From the NCBI RefSeq assembly GCF_023100845.1, contig NZ_CP095864.1, forward strand, positions 2,294,001 to 2,358,000: a DNA stretch of 64,000 nucleotides, given 5' to 3'. Source of the DNA: Gordonia sp. PP30 (GTDB lineage: Bacteria; Actinomycetota; Actinomycetes; Mycobacteriales; Mycobacteriaceae). Position numbers and translations under genes: made by a program. Position 1 is the stretch's first letter. Every line of letters begins with the position of its first letter. Positions 47,795-56,923 of this stretch are shown in pieces. Below the pieces are notes generated by a model. The model was not told the origin of the DNA. It searched no databases and saw only the letters and a program-made list of their open reading frames with translations.

Positions 47795-49188
47795 GGATTC
47801 AGGGTAGGCCCCGGCTGCGGCAGGTCGAGGACGACGACCACCCGCGTGCCCGCCCCGTCCGGGCTGTCCACCGACAGCGCGCCGTGCAGGCCGTGCACCC
47901 GGTCGGCCAGACCGGCGAGACCGTGGCCGGGGACCGGCCGGGCACCGCCGCGGCCGTCGTCGTCCACCTGGACCATCAGCCGCTGCGGCTCGATGCGGCG
48001 CACGGTGAGCCCCGCCGCGGTGGCTCCGGCATGCTTGACGACGTTGGTCAGCAGTTCGGCGACCACGAAGTACAGCGCCCGCGCCGTCTCCGCCCCGACC
48101 AGCCCGTCCAGGCCGGGTTCGACGTCGAGGGTCACCGGCACCGGGCAGCCCGCGGCGAGCGATTCCAGCGCGGCGGTCAGGCCGCGGTCGGTGAGCAGCG
48201 GCGGCGCGACTCCGGACGAGAGGGCCCGTAGTTCGTCGAGCGTGGCCTGCGCCTGCGTGCGGGCCTCGGCCGCGAGGGTGAGCGCGGCGGTCCCGTCGTC
48301 GTCGCCGATCCGGCGTTCCAGCGCCGCGAGATCCATCTGCAGGCGCACGAGTCGTTGCTGCGGGCCGTCGTGCAGGTCGCGCTCCAGGCGATGCAGCGAC
48401 CGGTCCTCGGCGCGGATCGCCGCTTCGCGCGCCAGGTTCTCCTCGCGCAGCGCGACGACGAGGTCGTCGGACTTCCAGCGCCCCAGCATCACACGGGCCG
48501 GCCAGTAGTGCAGGTGCGCGCACCCGGCGGCGATCCACGGCAGGGTCGCGAGCGCGACGATGCCGACGCTCAGCGAGATCAGGACCTCGACCAGCACCAC
48601 GTGCGACGGATCGATGTCGAGGGGGATCCCGCCGAAGATCTGCACGGGTCCGCTGAACACCTCCCCGCTCTTGACCGTCGTGCCGTCGGCGCGTTCCAGC
48701 GGCCCGCGCCACGCGAAATAGCTCACCCCGCCGAGGCCCAGGCCCAGCCAGGTCACCATCACCACGAAGGTCGCGGTCGCCACCGCGGGCGCGATGATCA
48801 TCTGGTGCACCAGCGCCGCCCAGTAGCGGGCGCTGATCAGCGGTGCGAGGAAGCGCTTCACACTCGCCCCGGCCGGCGCGTCGACCGAGCGATCCCACTC
48901 GGGTTCGGGGATCGGCGGCAGCCCGGTGAGGCGCAGCAGTCCGGTGTCGGCCATTGCGAAGCCGCGGGCCACCCACATCGTCACCACGAGCACCGCCAGC
49001 CCGAGCACGACCACCAGTAGTCCCACACCCGCCGACAGCCCGCTGATCAGCGCCGCGAAGGCCGCCCATCCCAGGACCATCGCGACCCCGACGTACACCA
49101 CCGTCCCGGGCACCGCCCGCCACAGGGCGAGGTAGCCGCGCCGGCCGGCGCCGTGATCGCTCTCCATCTCCACCGCATTCACACTCAC
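47791..49188 (-). CDS. NarL-type sensor histidine kinase
   Basis: A 465-residue membrane kinase from GTG 49188, which has GGAGG eight bases upstream. It has about four membrane helices in two pairs, within a Sensor-type (PF13796-like) input domain. The HisKA_3 helix carries the phospho-acceptor histidine (ERDLHDGPQQRLVRLQMDL). The ATP-binding domain has ELLTNVVKHAGAT, VDDDGRGG and GHGLAGLADRV. It forms a two-component system with the downstream response regulator. Relatives often sense envelope stress, but the signal is not evident. Confidence 0.92.
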   Translation of the reverse strand: MSVNAVEMESDHGAGRRGYLALWRAVPGTVVYVGVAMVLGWAAFAALISGLSAGVGLLVVVLGLAVLVVTMWVARGFAMADTGLLRLTGLPPIPEPEWDRSVDAPAGASVKRFLAPLISARYWAALVHQMIIAPAVATATFVVMVTWLGLGLGGVSYFAWRGPLERADGTTVKSGEVFSGPVQIFGGIPLDIDPSHVVLVEVLISLSVGIVALATLPWIAAGCAHLHYWPARVMLGRWKSDDLVVALREENLAREAAIRAEDRSLHRLERDLHDGPQQRLVRLQMDLAALERRIGDDDGTAALTLAAEARTQAQATLDELRALSSGVAPPLLTDRGLTAALESLAAGCPVPVTLDVEPGLDGLVGAETARALYFVVAELLTNVVKHAGATAAGLTVRRIEPQRLMVQVDDDGRGGARPVPGHGLAGLADRVHGLHGALSVDSPDGAGTRVVVVLDLPQPGPTLNP

Positions 49189-49308
49189 CCCACCAGCCTC
49201 CCGCACCCCGCCCGCCCACGGAATCCGGCCGCCCCGGCGATCCCCCTGGGGGCTGTCCCCCACCCGCGGCGGCCCGACGGCACCACCGCGACGGCCGTTC
49301 ACAGCCGA

Positions 49309-50298
49309 TCACGGCACGACGAGCACCAGCTTCCCCGCGACGTGCCCGGCCTCGCCTCGGCGATGCGCCGCGCGGACCTCGTCGACGTCGTGCAGGTCGT
49401 AGCTGCCGGCGATCACCGGGCGCAGCGCGCCCGAGGCGATCAGGCCGGCGACGGCGGCCATCCCGGCCTGGTCGGCCTCCACGAGCATGGGCACATGGCG
49501 GACTCCCGCGGCCTCGGCGGCGGCGCCGAGCGGTTCGGTGACCAGCAGGTTGAGCGAGACGATCGTGCCGCCCGGCCGGGTGATCGCCAGCGACCGCGCG
49601 GTCGCCTCGCCGCCGATCGCGTCGAGCACCACGTCCACCTCGCCCGCGGCCGCTGCGAAGTCGTCGGTGCGGTAGTCGATCATCTCGTCGGCGCCGAGTT
49701 CGCGCAGCAGGTCGTGATTGGCGGCGCTCGCCGTGCCGATCACGACCGCCCCGAGATGCTTGGCGATCTGCACCGCGACATGCCCGACGCCACCGGCCGC
49801 GGCATGGATCAGCACCCGCTGGCCGGGTCGCACCCCGGCGACGTCGACGAGCGCCTGCCAGGCGGTCAGCGCGGCAAGCGGCACCGCCCCCGCGGCGGTG
49901 AGCGGCAGGTTCTCCGGCACCGGCACCATCGACCGCGCCGGCGCGACCACGTAGTCGGCGGCGCCGCCCACCCCGAACGGATACGGCAGCATCCCGAAGA
50001 CCAGGTCGCCCGGCCGGTGGATACCGACGCCCAGCCCGACCTCCTCGACGACGCCGGCCACCTCCCAGCCCAGGATCCGCGGCACCGACGGCCGCGGCTC
50101 GCCGAGGAACCCTGGGATCGCCCGATGACCCCAGTCCGTCGGATTAAGCCCGGTGGAGACCACCCGGATCAGCACGTGCGACGGTCCCGGAACCGGGCGC
50201 GGCACCTCGACCGATTCCAGGACCTCGGCCGGGCCGAGGCGCGTGGAGGCGATCGCCCGCATGGTGGTGGTGGCGGTGGTGGTGACGGTCATCGACAT
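49309..50298 (-). CDS. MDR-superfamily NADP-dependent oxidoreductase (quinone-oxidoreductase-like)
   Basis: A 329-residue zinc-independent medium-chain dehydrogenase/reductase. The GroES-like N-terminal domain has VVSTGLNPTDW and GWEVAGVVEEVG. The Rossmann motif is HAAAGGVGHVAVQIAKHLGA, followed by GTASAANHDLLRELGADEMIDY. It probably reduces a quinone or enone with NADPH. GAGGAG sits close to the ATG at 50298; an ATG two codons further in (50292) is better spaced. It diverges from the AraC-type regulator, its likely controller. Confidence 0.9.
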   Translation of the reverse strand: MSMTVTTTATTTMRAIASTRLGPAEVLESVEVPRPVPGPSHVLIRVVSTGLNPTDWGHRAIPGFLGEPRPSVPRILGWEVAGVVEEVGLGVGIHRPGDLVFGMLPYPFGVGGAADYVVAPARSMVPVPENLPLTAAGAVPLAALTAWQALVDVAGVRPGQRVLIHAAAGGVGHVAVQIAKHLGAVVIGTASAANHDLLRELGADEMIDYRTDDFAAAAGEVDVVLDAIGGEATARSLAITRPGGTIVSLNLLVTEPLGAAAEAAGVRHVPMLVEADQAGMAAVAGLIASGALRPVIAGSYDLHDVDEVRAAHRRGEAGHVAGKLVLVVP

Positions 50299-50397
50299 TT
50301 CTCCTCATCGTGGACGGTGAATCAGCCCCCACAGCCTCTCCCGGCACGCGGTGCCGCCGACAGTGGCCCGTAGGCCGACATATGGGAAGATCGGGCC

Positions 50398-51354
50398 ATG
50401 GTCTCCCGCGTGGTCGTCCTCGCCGACGACGGAGTGATGCCCTTCGAGATGAGCCTCGCCGGCCGGGTCTTCGGCACGGCCGCCGACGGCGACGGGAACC
50501 CGCTCTACGACGTCAAGGTGTGCACCAGCGACGGCGCGCCGGTCACCGCGTCCGGCGGGTTCGACGTGGTGCCCCGGCACGGCCCGGACACCCTGCGCCA
50601 TGCCGATCTCGTCGTCGTGGCGCCGTCGGCACAGCACGCGACCCTCACCCCCGACGGTCCGCCGTCACCGCTGGCCGCCGCCCTCGGCGCCGTCCCGGCG
50701 CACGCGCGCATCGCCTCGATCTGTCTGGCGTCGTACGTGCTCGCCGCCGCGGGTCATCTCGACGGCCGCACGGCGACCACCCATTGGGCCGCCGCCGATC
50801 ATTTCGCGCGCACCTTCCCGCGGGTCACGGTCGACCCCGGCGCACTCTACGTGGACGAGGGGCGGTATCTGACCGCCGCGGGCGCCACCAGCGGGATCGA
50901 CCTGATGCTCCATCTGATCCGCGCCGAATACGGCAGCGCCGTCGCCAACGACGTCGCCCGCCGCTGCGTCGTCCCGTCCTGGCGCGACGGCGGCCAGCTG
51001 CAATACATCGCGCAGCCGGTCCCCGAGTTCGACGGCGACGATCTCGCCCCCACCCTGGAATGGGCGCGCGACCATCTCGGCGACCCGCTCACCGTCGACA
51101 CCCTCGCCCGCCACGCGCGGGTGTCCCGCCGCACCTTCACCCGCCGGTTCCGGGAGGCCACCGGGACCAGCCCGATGGCCTGGCTGCTCGATCAGCGCAC
51201 CGAGTACGCCAAGCTTCTGCTGGAGACCACCGCGTATCCCGTCGACGACGTGGCGCATCGCGCGGGTTTCGGGACCGGGAGCGCTCTGCGCAAGCAGCTG
51301 CGCCTCAAACACGGCGTCTCGCCGTCGTCGTACCGGCGGGCGTACCGGCGGTGA
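50398..51354 (+). CDS. AraC-family regulator with DJ-1/PfpI-like domain (FtrA type)
   Basis: A 318-residue regulator with an N-terminal class I amidotransferase-like/DJ-1 fold (about 1-170; the nucleophile elbow reads SICLASYVL). The C-terminal AraC domain has two helix-turn-helix motifs: LTVDTLARHARVSRRTFTRRF and PVDDVAHRAGFGTGSALRKQL. GGGAAG lies about eight bases before the ATG. The gene is divergent from the oxidoreductase with 99 bases between them, the usual layout of a regulator and its target. Confidence 0.93.
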   Translation: MVSRVVVLADDGVMPFEMSLAGRVFGTAADGDGNPLYDVKVCTSDGAPVTASGGFDVVPRHGPDTLRHADLVVVAPSAQHATLTPDGPPSPLAAALGAVPAHARIASICLASYVLAAAGHLDGRTATTHWAAADHFARTFPRVTVDPGALYVDEGRYLTAAGATSGIDLMLHLIRAEYGSAVANDVARRCVVPSWRDGGQLQYIAQPVPEFDGDDLAPTLEWARDHLGDPLTVDTLARHARVSRRTFTRRFREATGTSPMAWLLDQRTEYAKLLLETTAYPVDDVAHRAGFGTGSALRKQLRLKHGVSPSSYRRAYRR

Positions 51355-51387
51355 ACGACGTCCGGCAGATCATACGACGAACTCTCG

Positions 51388-51413
51388 CCTAATAGTAAGG
51401 AACCTAATAGTAT
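51388..51413 (+). promoter_or_regulatory. Direct-repeat operator and -10 box of the MarR operon
   Basis: CCTAATAGTA occurs twice, at 51388-51397 and 51403-51412 (15-bp pitch). The second copy runs into TAGTAT (51408-51413), a good -10 box six bases before the MarR ATG. This fits a leaderless autoregulated promoter whose regulator binds over the -10/-35 region. Confidence 0.65.
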
Positions 51414-51419
51414 GGGTGT

Positions 51420-51914
51420 ATGACCACTATCGTCGGACGCCGCCAGGAACTCCTCCTCGACCGCGCCGGCGGCGACCGCGACGTCGAACTCCTCATGGGA
51501 CTGCTGACGACGGCCCGGCGGGTCATCCGGGCCTACAACGCCGGCCTGGCCGAGCATGACGTGACCGACGGACGCTTCGCCGCGCTGCTCGCCATCGACG
51601 CCGAGCCGGGAATCACCCCCGCGGCGCTCGCCGACCGGCTCGTGGTCACCCGGGCGACGGTCACCGGACTCGTCGACAACCTCGTCAAGCGCGATCTGGT
51701 GATCCGCGAGGCCGACGAGACCGATCGCCGCACCCTCGCCCTGCACCTCACCGAGGACGGGCGCGCGACCGTCGCGACCGTGGCACCGCTCGTGACCGGC
51801 TGGTTCACCGCCGTCGCCGACGGCATCGAGCCGGCCGACCGGGACGCGGCCTGGCGCACCTTCGCGCAGATCCAGGCGAACGTCCGTGACCGGTCGCCCG
51901 GTACCGACGTCTGA
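51420..51914 (+). CDS. MarR-family transcriptional regulator
   Basis: A 164-residue winged-helix regulator. The DNA-binding part reads ITPAALADRLVVTRATVTGLVDNLVKRDLV followed by the wing READETDRRTLALHLTEDG. Such proteins usually repress efflux or detoxification genes and release DNA on binding phenolic ligands. It is 34 bases upstream of the FUSC transporter gene and is preceded by a repeated operator, so it probably represses its own operon. Confidence 0.94.
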   Translation: MTTIVGRRQELLLDRAGGDRDVELLMGLLTTARRVIRAYNAGLAEHDVTDGRFAALLAIDAEPGITPAALADRLVVTRATVTGLVDNLVKRDLVIREADETDRRTLALHLTEDGRATVATVAPLVTGWFTAVADGIEPADRDAAWRTFAQIQANVRDRSPGTDV

Positions 51915-51948
51915 GACCCGCACCGACACTTCCCCAAGGACCCCGCCC

Positions 51949-53946
51949 ATGGATTGGACAGCCTTCCTCGACTCCGCCAAGCGCGGCCTCGCCCCCGCGG
52001 GGAGACCGCTCCAGGACCGCCCACGTCTGCTCCGCGTCGCCGTGGGCATGATCGCCGCCACGGTCGCCGCCTTCTTCTTCGACGAGGCCGGCGCCCTGCT
52101 GGTCACCATCGGCGCCTTTCTCACCGCGATCGCCGCGATCATGCCGCACGACCGCTCTCGGCTGGGCGCCACCGGCCTGACCTCGATCCTGATGGTCACC
52201 GCCGCCGCGGCCGGCCTGGCCGTCGGGACCGATTGGTGGGCGGTGGTGCCCGTCCTGGTCGTCATGTTCTTCGCGTCCGGCATGCTGCGCGCCGTCTCGG
52301 CGGGACTCAGTATCCGCATCCTCGTGCTCTCGTTCGTCTTCCTCGCCCTCGCCGAGATGGAGCCGGAGCTCCCGACCGGCTACGGCGTCACCATCGGCTT
52401 CTTCGCTTTCGGCGTCGCGATCATGTACGCCGCGCAGTTCCTGCCGCCTTTCGACGGCCGGAACCGGGCGCAGCGCACGGCGGTCGGCACCTTCTACCGG
52501 ACCGTCTCGTCCCCGGAGGAGTACAGCGCACCGGCCCTGCTCGCCGCGGACCGCACGCTCGCGCATCTCCGGCTGCGCGACGACGACGAGATCGACCGGC
52601 TCACCCAGCTCACCGAGTACGGCGAGCAGATCGCCCAGCTGCTGCTGGTGATCGAAAGACGGCCCGCGACCGACGCGAGTACACGCGCGCTGACCGCCGC
52701 CGTGCGCTCCCAGACGGCCGCGATCGGCGACCGGATCGCCTCCGGTGCGATCGGCGGCCCCGACCTTGTCGACGTCACCTGGCCGCGGCCGGTCACCGGC
52801 GCCACCGAAACCGCACTGGCCCACGCCGTCGACGCCGCCACCGCGCTGGTCGCCGGACGATCGGCCCCGCCGGCATCCGACGAACGCCGTGTCCCGACCA
52901 GCTGGGAACTGATCCGCGACCAGCTCACCCCGACGTCGCACGTCTTCCAGCACGCGGTACGGCTGACCGTCGTGTCCACCCTCGCGGTGGCCCTGGGCAT
53001 CGTGATCTCCGCCTACCTGCCGTCCGACCAGATGCTCTCCGGCCACGGCTTCTGGATCGTGATCGCCACCGCGCTCATCGTCTTTCCCGACTACGGATCG
53101 ACCATGGCACGCGGGATCGGCCGCACGACCGGCACCGTTCTCGGCATGGGCCTGGGTATCGCTCTCGCCTTCGTCCCCTACCACCACATCACGCACGGCC
53201 TGATCCTGCTGGCGCTGTTCCTGCTGTACCTGGCGTTCCGGTCGATGGGCCAGCTCTACACGATGCTCTTCGTCGTCGCGTGGATCGCGCACCTGACGCC
53301 CGGGGTTCTCGGCGCCACCACCCGCGCCGGCGCCACGGTGATCGGCGTGGTCCTCGCGTTCGCCGCCTTCTTGCTGTTCCCCAGCTATCAGCGCCGGATG
53401 CTCACCCGCCGGCTGCGGGCCTGGGCGCTGTCGGCGGCCGACAAGCTCGACGCCCTCGCCGCACTGTGGAGTCACAACACCGAGGCCGGCCGTCGGCACG
53501 TCGCCGACACCACCGTGCGCGGCCGGCTCGCCCGCCTCGACTTCTGCGATTCGGCGCGGCAGGCCCTGGTCGAACCCGCCGACAAGCACGGCCGGTGGAC
53601 GAATGCGGCCCTGCTGCCGTCGGTCGACTCGGTCAGCCGGATCGGCGCCACCCTCGCCGGTTTCGCCGCGCTCGGCCAGACCCTGACCGACGACGACCGC
53701 CCCGGCAAGATCGTCCACGCCGATCTGCTGGCGCGCGAGTTCCGCGCCCTCGCCGACGATCTCGCGTCCGCGGATGCCCGGGACGTCTTCGGCTCGGCGA
53801 CCGCCGGACGCGTCCGGCCGGCCGCCGACGGTGAAAGCTCCGAGGGTCAGAACTGCGACGTGGTGATCACCGCGCGGTCGATCGACGACGAGCTCGCCGG
53901 CTTCGTCGACCGGCTCCGGCCGCTCACCTCACGTCGGGCACGATGA
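51949..53946 (+). CDS. FUSC-family (aromatic acid exporter-like) membrane protein
   Basis: A 665-residue protein with two sets of membrane helices (about 25-165 and 345-480) separated and followed by cytoplasmic helical regions, the layout of FUSC/YccS/ArAE proteins. Conserved pieces include GFWIVIATALIVFPDYGSTMARGIGRTTGTVLG, here split as GFWIVIATALIV and GRTTGTVLG. The family is linked to export of aromatic acids such as fusaric or p-hydroxybenzoic acid. ATG 51949 has AAGGA nine bases upstream. Control by the upstream MarR regulator supports a role in aromatic-compound efflux. Confidence 0.88.
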   Translation: MDWTAFLDSAKRGLAPAGRPLQDRPRLLRVAVGMIAATVAAFFFDEAGALLVTIGAFLTAIAAIMPHDRSRLGATGLTSILMVTAAAAGLAVGTDWWAVVPVLVVMFFASGMLRAVSAGLSIRILVLSFVFLALAEMEPELPTGYGVTIGFFAFGVAIMYAAQFLPPFDGRNRAQRTAVGTFYRTVSSPEEYSAPALLAADRTLAHLRLRDDDEIDRLTQLTEYGEQIAQLLLVIERRPATDASTRALTAAVRSQTAAIGDRIASGAIGGPDLVDVTWPRPVTGATETALAHAVDAATALVAGRSAPPASDERRVPTSWELIRDQLTPTSHVFQHAVRLTVVSTLAVALGIVISAYLPSDQMLSGHGFWIVIATALIVFPDYGSTMARGIGRTTGTVLGMGLGIALAFVPYHHITHGLILLALFLLYLAFRSMGQLYTMLFVVAWIAHLTPGVLGATTRAGATVIGVVLAFAAFLLFPSYQRRMLTRRLRAWALSAADKLDALAALWSHNTEAGRRHVADTTVRGRLARLDFCDSARQALVEPADKHGRWTNAALLPSVDSVSRIGATLAGFAALGQTLTDDDRPGKIVHADLLAREFRALADDLASADARDVFGSATAGRVRPAADGESSEGQNCDVVITARSIDDELAGFVDRLRPLTSRRAR

Positions 53947-54515
53947 GACCCATGCCCGCCGATCGCCCCGTCCTCATCGAACTCGTCACCGATCCCGGCG
54001 CCGCCGCGGAGATCGCGTTCGTCGCCGCGGTGACCTTCCCTCTCGCCTGCCCGCCGCATTCCACCCGGGAGAACATCGCCGCGCATCTCGCCGGTTCCCT
54101 CACCCCGGAGCACTTCGCGCACTGGATCACCGGCGACGACCACGACGTGCTCGTCGCCCGGGACGGCCGCGGCGGACCGCCGATCGGATACAGCCTGATC
54201 GGGTACGGGCCGCCGGCCGATCCTGCGGTGCGCGACGCCCTGCCGGGCGGGCGGGCCGTCGAGGTCTCCAAGATGTACGTCCTGCCCGACCATCACGGCA
54301 CCGGCCGCGGCGCCCGCCCGTCGCATCTCCTGATGGCCGCCGCGCTGGATGCGGGCCGTGCCCGTGGCGCGGAGTCCGCCTGGCTCGGGGTCAACCAGCT
54401 CAATGCGCGCGCCCTGACCTACTACCGCAAGATGGGCTTCGCGGTGGCGGGCACCAGGAGCTTCGACATGAACGGCGCGGTGGAGCACGACTACGTCATG
54501 GTGCGGGGGCTGTAG
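53943..54515 (+). CDS. GNAT-family N-acetyltransferase
   Basis: A 190-residue acetyltransferase with the acetyl-CoA loop VLPDHHGTGRGARPSHLL and the C-terminal NARALTYYRKMGFAVAGTRSF. It overlaps the FUSC gene by four bases (ATGA) and its position just before zapE matches Rv2669 of M. tuberculosis. An in-frame ATG three codons in is an alternative start. The substrate is unknown; acetylation of a compound exported by FUSC is only a guess. Confidence 0.9.
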   Translation: MRPMPADRPVLIELVTDPGAAAEIAFVAAVTFPLACPPHSTRENIAAHLAGSLTPEHFAHWITGDDHDVLVARDGRGGPPIGYSLIGYGPPADPAVRDALPGGRAVEVSKMYVLPDHHGTGRGARPSHLLMAAALDAGRARGAESAWLGVNQLNARALTYYRKMGFAVAGTRSFDMNGAVEHDYVMVRGL

Positions 54516-54536
54516 CCGCGCACAGGTCCCGGCCGG

Positions 54537-55568
54537 TCAGCCGGCCGACACCGCCCCCTCCGCCTCGGCGAACCGGGACAGCGCGAGCAGACGCGAGGTG
54601 GCGCGCAGGTACTTCTTGCGGTAGCCACCGGCCACCATCTCCGGGGTGAAGATCTCGTCGAGCTTCACGCCGGAGGTCACCACCGGGATGTCGGCGTCGT
54701 ACAGGCGGTCGGTCAGCGCCACCAGCCGCAGCGCGACGGCCTGATCCTGGGCGGGTTCCACGTCGGAGATGCAGACCAGGGTCACACCGTCGACCAGCGA
54801 CTTGTACTTGGACGGGTGCAGCTTGGCCAGGTGCGCGCTGAGCTCGGAGAAGCTGTCGAGGGTCGCGCCCGGCGTCGCCTCCGCCTTGGCGAGGAGTTCC
54901 CCGTCGGTGACCGGCTCGGGTGCCGGCGGCAGATCGCGGTGCCGGTAGTCGGGGCCGTCGACCCGCACGCTCTCGAAGATGCCGGACAGCTTCTGGATCT
55001 CCCGCAGGAAGTCGGCGGCGGCGAAACGGCCCTCGCCGAGCTGCCCCGGCAGCGTGTTCGACGTGGCCACGATCGAGACGCCGCGGGCGCTCAACTCGCT
55101 GAGCAGGCGGGACACCACCATCGTGTCGCCCGGATCGTCGAGCTCGAACTCGTCGATACAGAGCACGCTGTGCCCGGAAAGGCGCTCCAGCGCGTCGGTG
55201 TAGCCGAGGGCGCCGACCAGGTTGGTCACCTCGCCGAAGGTGGCGAACGCCTTGGGCCCGGGCATCGAGTGATAGATCGATGCCAGCAGGTGCGTCTTGC
55301 CGACACCGAACCCGCCGTCGAGGTAGAGGCCGATGCCGTGCGGGGGCGCCGCCTTGCGGAACAGGCCGCGCTTGCCGCCGGAGCGGATCTTGGACGCGCG
55401 CGCCACGAAGTCGCGAGCGGCGGCCACCGCCGCCGCCTGGCTGGGCTCGTTGGGGTCCGGGATATAGGAGTCGAAGCTGACGTGATCGAACATCGACGGG
55501 GGGACCATCTCCCCGATCAAAGCGTCCGCCGCGATCACCGGGTTTCGGTCGGAGAGTCGTGCCACCAT
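54537..55568 (-). CDS. zapE: AFG1-like ATPase, cell division protein ZapE family
   Basis: A 343-residue P-loop ATPase with Walker A GGFGVGKTHLL, Walker B VLCIDEFELDDPGD, sensor 1 VATSNTLPGQLGEGRF and the C-terminal ARATSRLL arginine region. In E. coli ZapE binds FtsZ and destabilises Z-rings; the mitochondrial relative AFG1 helps degrade complex IV subunits. A TAGGCT box six bases before the ATG suggests a leaderless mRNA. The order GNAT-zapE-ribD is conserved in M. tuberculosis (Rv2669-Rv2671). Confidence 0.92.
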   Translation of the reverse strand: MVARLSDRNPVIAADALIGEMVPPSMFDHVSFDSYIPDPNEPSQAAAVAAARDFVARASKIRSGGKRGLFRKAAPPHGIGLYLDGGFGVGKTHLLASIYHSMPGPKAFATFGEVTNLVGALGYTDALERLSGHSVLCIDEFELDDPGDTMVVSRLLSELSARGVSIVATSNTLPGQLGEGRFAAADFLREIQKLSGIFESVRVDGPDYRHRDLPPAPEPVTDGELLAKAEATPGATLDSFSELSAHLAKLHPSKYKSLVDGVTLVCISDVEPAQDQAVALRLVALTDRLYDADIPVVTSGVKLDEIFTPEMVAGGYRKKYLRATSRLLALSRFAEAEGAVSAG

Positions 55569-55574
55569 GCGGGA

Positions 55575-55666
55575 AGCCTAGCCATATGCCCATCACCGGC
55601 GACAACGTCCTCGCCGCTAAGCGACGAGTCTCACAGCTGAGTAGCCCGATTGCACGCTGTTAGGGT
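55575..55666. promoter_or_regulatory. Divergent leaderless promoters between zapE and the TPR gene
   Basis: On the minus strand TAGGCT (55575-55580) ends six bases before the zapE ATG. On the plus strand TAGGGT (55661-55666) ends six bases before the ATG of the TPR-membrane gene. Both spacings fit transcription starting at the start codon. No convincing -35 boxes were identified. Confidence 0.5.
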
Positions 55667-55672
55667 GACGGC

Positions 55673-56923
55673 ATGACCGACATCGACGCGCTGCGCGCGC
55701 GACTGCTGATCGCACGGGTGCCCGGTGACGCGGTCCGAACGAGTGCGAACATCACTTCGATCGTCAACGACCTTTCGCGCGAGGACATGGACGTCCTCGC
55801 TGCGATTCTTCACGATGACGCCGACACGCGACATGCGGGATCAGACGTGAGCGCGCAGTGGTTCGCCACACAGCAACAGCACACCGAAGCGGGCACCGCA
55901 TGGCCGTCCTATCTCTCCGAGTGGCTGACGTCGATTCGCAGCCCCGACGACCACGACGAGGCGTTCGAACTCGCTTCGTCGGCAATTACATGGCAGTTGA
56001 GGATCGCCCACACCGCGCTCCTCAACGCACTGACGCTTGGCCAGGTCATCACCGAGATGGAGTCGTCGGACCCGCACTTCCAGACGCACCTGGCGATCCT
56101 GCTCCAGACCGCACGCTATGACTTCAACTTCATCCGGATTGAGCAGATCCTCAACGCGGTCGGAGAGTCGGTCACCAACTCGTCGCTGTACTACCGTGCG
56201 ATGCTTCAATACAGCCGAATGGGCCGGGCGAAACAGGTCACAGCGGACGAGATCGAGACCATCGCCGGGGCCGCTCGGGATTCCGAGAAGATCCTCTCAC
56301 TGCTTCTGCACGGATTGTGGTTCACCTCTGGCCGGGCCTACGCAGAACAAATGCTCGCGCTCGGCAGCCGACTGCTCGAATTGAATCCCGACAACGCGGT
56401 CACTCACATGCGGATGGCGTCGGCTTACCGCCGACTCGGCCGGTTCGACGACGCCATCCGCGCCATCAACGACGCCATCAAGCTGCATCCCCCGGCTGAT
56501 CGCGAAGCCCACAACGACTTCAAGCTGGAACGCGTCACCATCGCCATCCAGCAGGACGCCAAGCTGCGCCTCGACGCCGAGATCGCCCGCCAGTTGGAGA
56601 TCGAAGGCGGTAGGCAGCGTCGCAAGCTCAACTCCCTGATCGAGCGAACAAACGACCAGCTGTCCGATTCCCTGTTCAAGGTCGTGGAGATCCTCGGCGT
56701 ATTCACTGCGATCATCGGTGCCATCGCGACTGTCGTCGCCAGTAATGCCGCCGGCGACGGGATCGAGTGGTGGGGGCGGGTGTTGATCGTGCTCGCGGGC
56801 GGCCTCATCATCCTCGGTTTCTTCGCTCTACTCAGATGGATCGTGCGGCCACCGCGACCGACTGCGGTCGACGACGCCAGCGAGGACGAGATAACTGCAC
56901 TCCGGGAGGAATCGCATGCCTGA
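55673..56923 (+). CDS. TPR-containing protein with C-terminal membrane hairpin, unknown function
   Basis: A 416-residue protein without a recognised family. It is soluble and mostly helical to about residue 295, with TPR-like repeats near 225-295 (LLELNPDNAVTHMRMASAYRR, then LGRFDDAIRAINDAIKLHP). A charged helix likely to be coiled coil follows (about 296-335), then two membrane helices (about 336-356 and 368-390) and a short acidic tail. Both ends should be cytoplasmic. Codon use appears less GC-biased than in flanking genes. It overlaps the next gene by eight bases, so it is coupled to the asparagine-synthase-like enzyme and may anchor it. M. tuberculosis has no counterpart between zapE and ribD. 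Confidence 0.8.
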   Translation: MTDIDALRARLLIARVPGDAVRTSANITSIVNDLSREDMDVLAAILHDDADTRHAGSDVSAQWFATQQQHTEAGTAWPSYLSEWLTSIRSPDDHDEAFELASSAITWQLRIAHTALLNALTLGQVITEMESSDPHFQTHLAILLQTARYDFNFIRIEQILNAVGESVTNSSLYYRAMLQYSRMGRAKQVTADEIETIAGAARDSEKILSLLLHGLWFTSGRAYAEQMLALGSRLLELNPDNAVTHMRMASAYRRLGRFDDAIRAINDAIKLHPPADREAHNDFKLERVTIAIQQDAKLRLDAEIARQLEIEGGRQRRKLNSLIERTNDQLSDSLFKVVEILGVFTAIIGAIATVVASNAAGDGIEWWGRVLIVLAGGLIILGFFALLRWIVRPPRPTAVDDASEDEITALREESHA

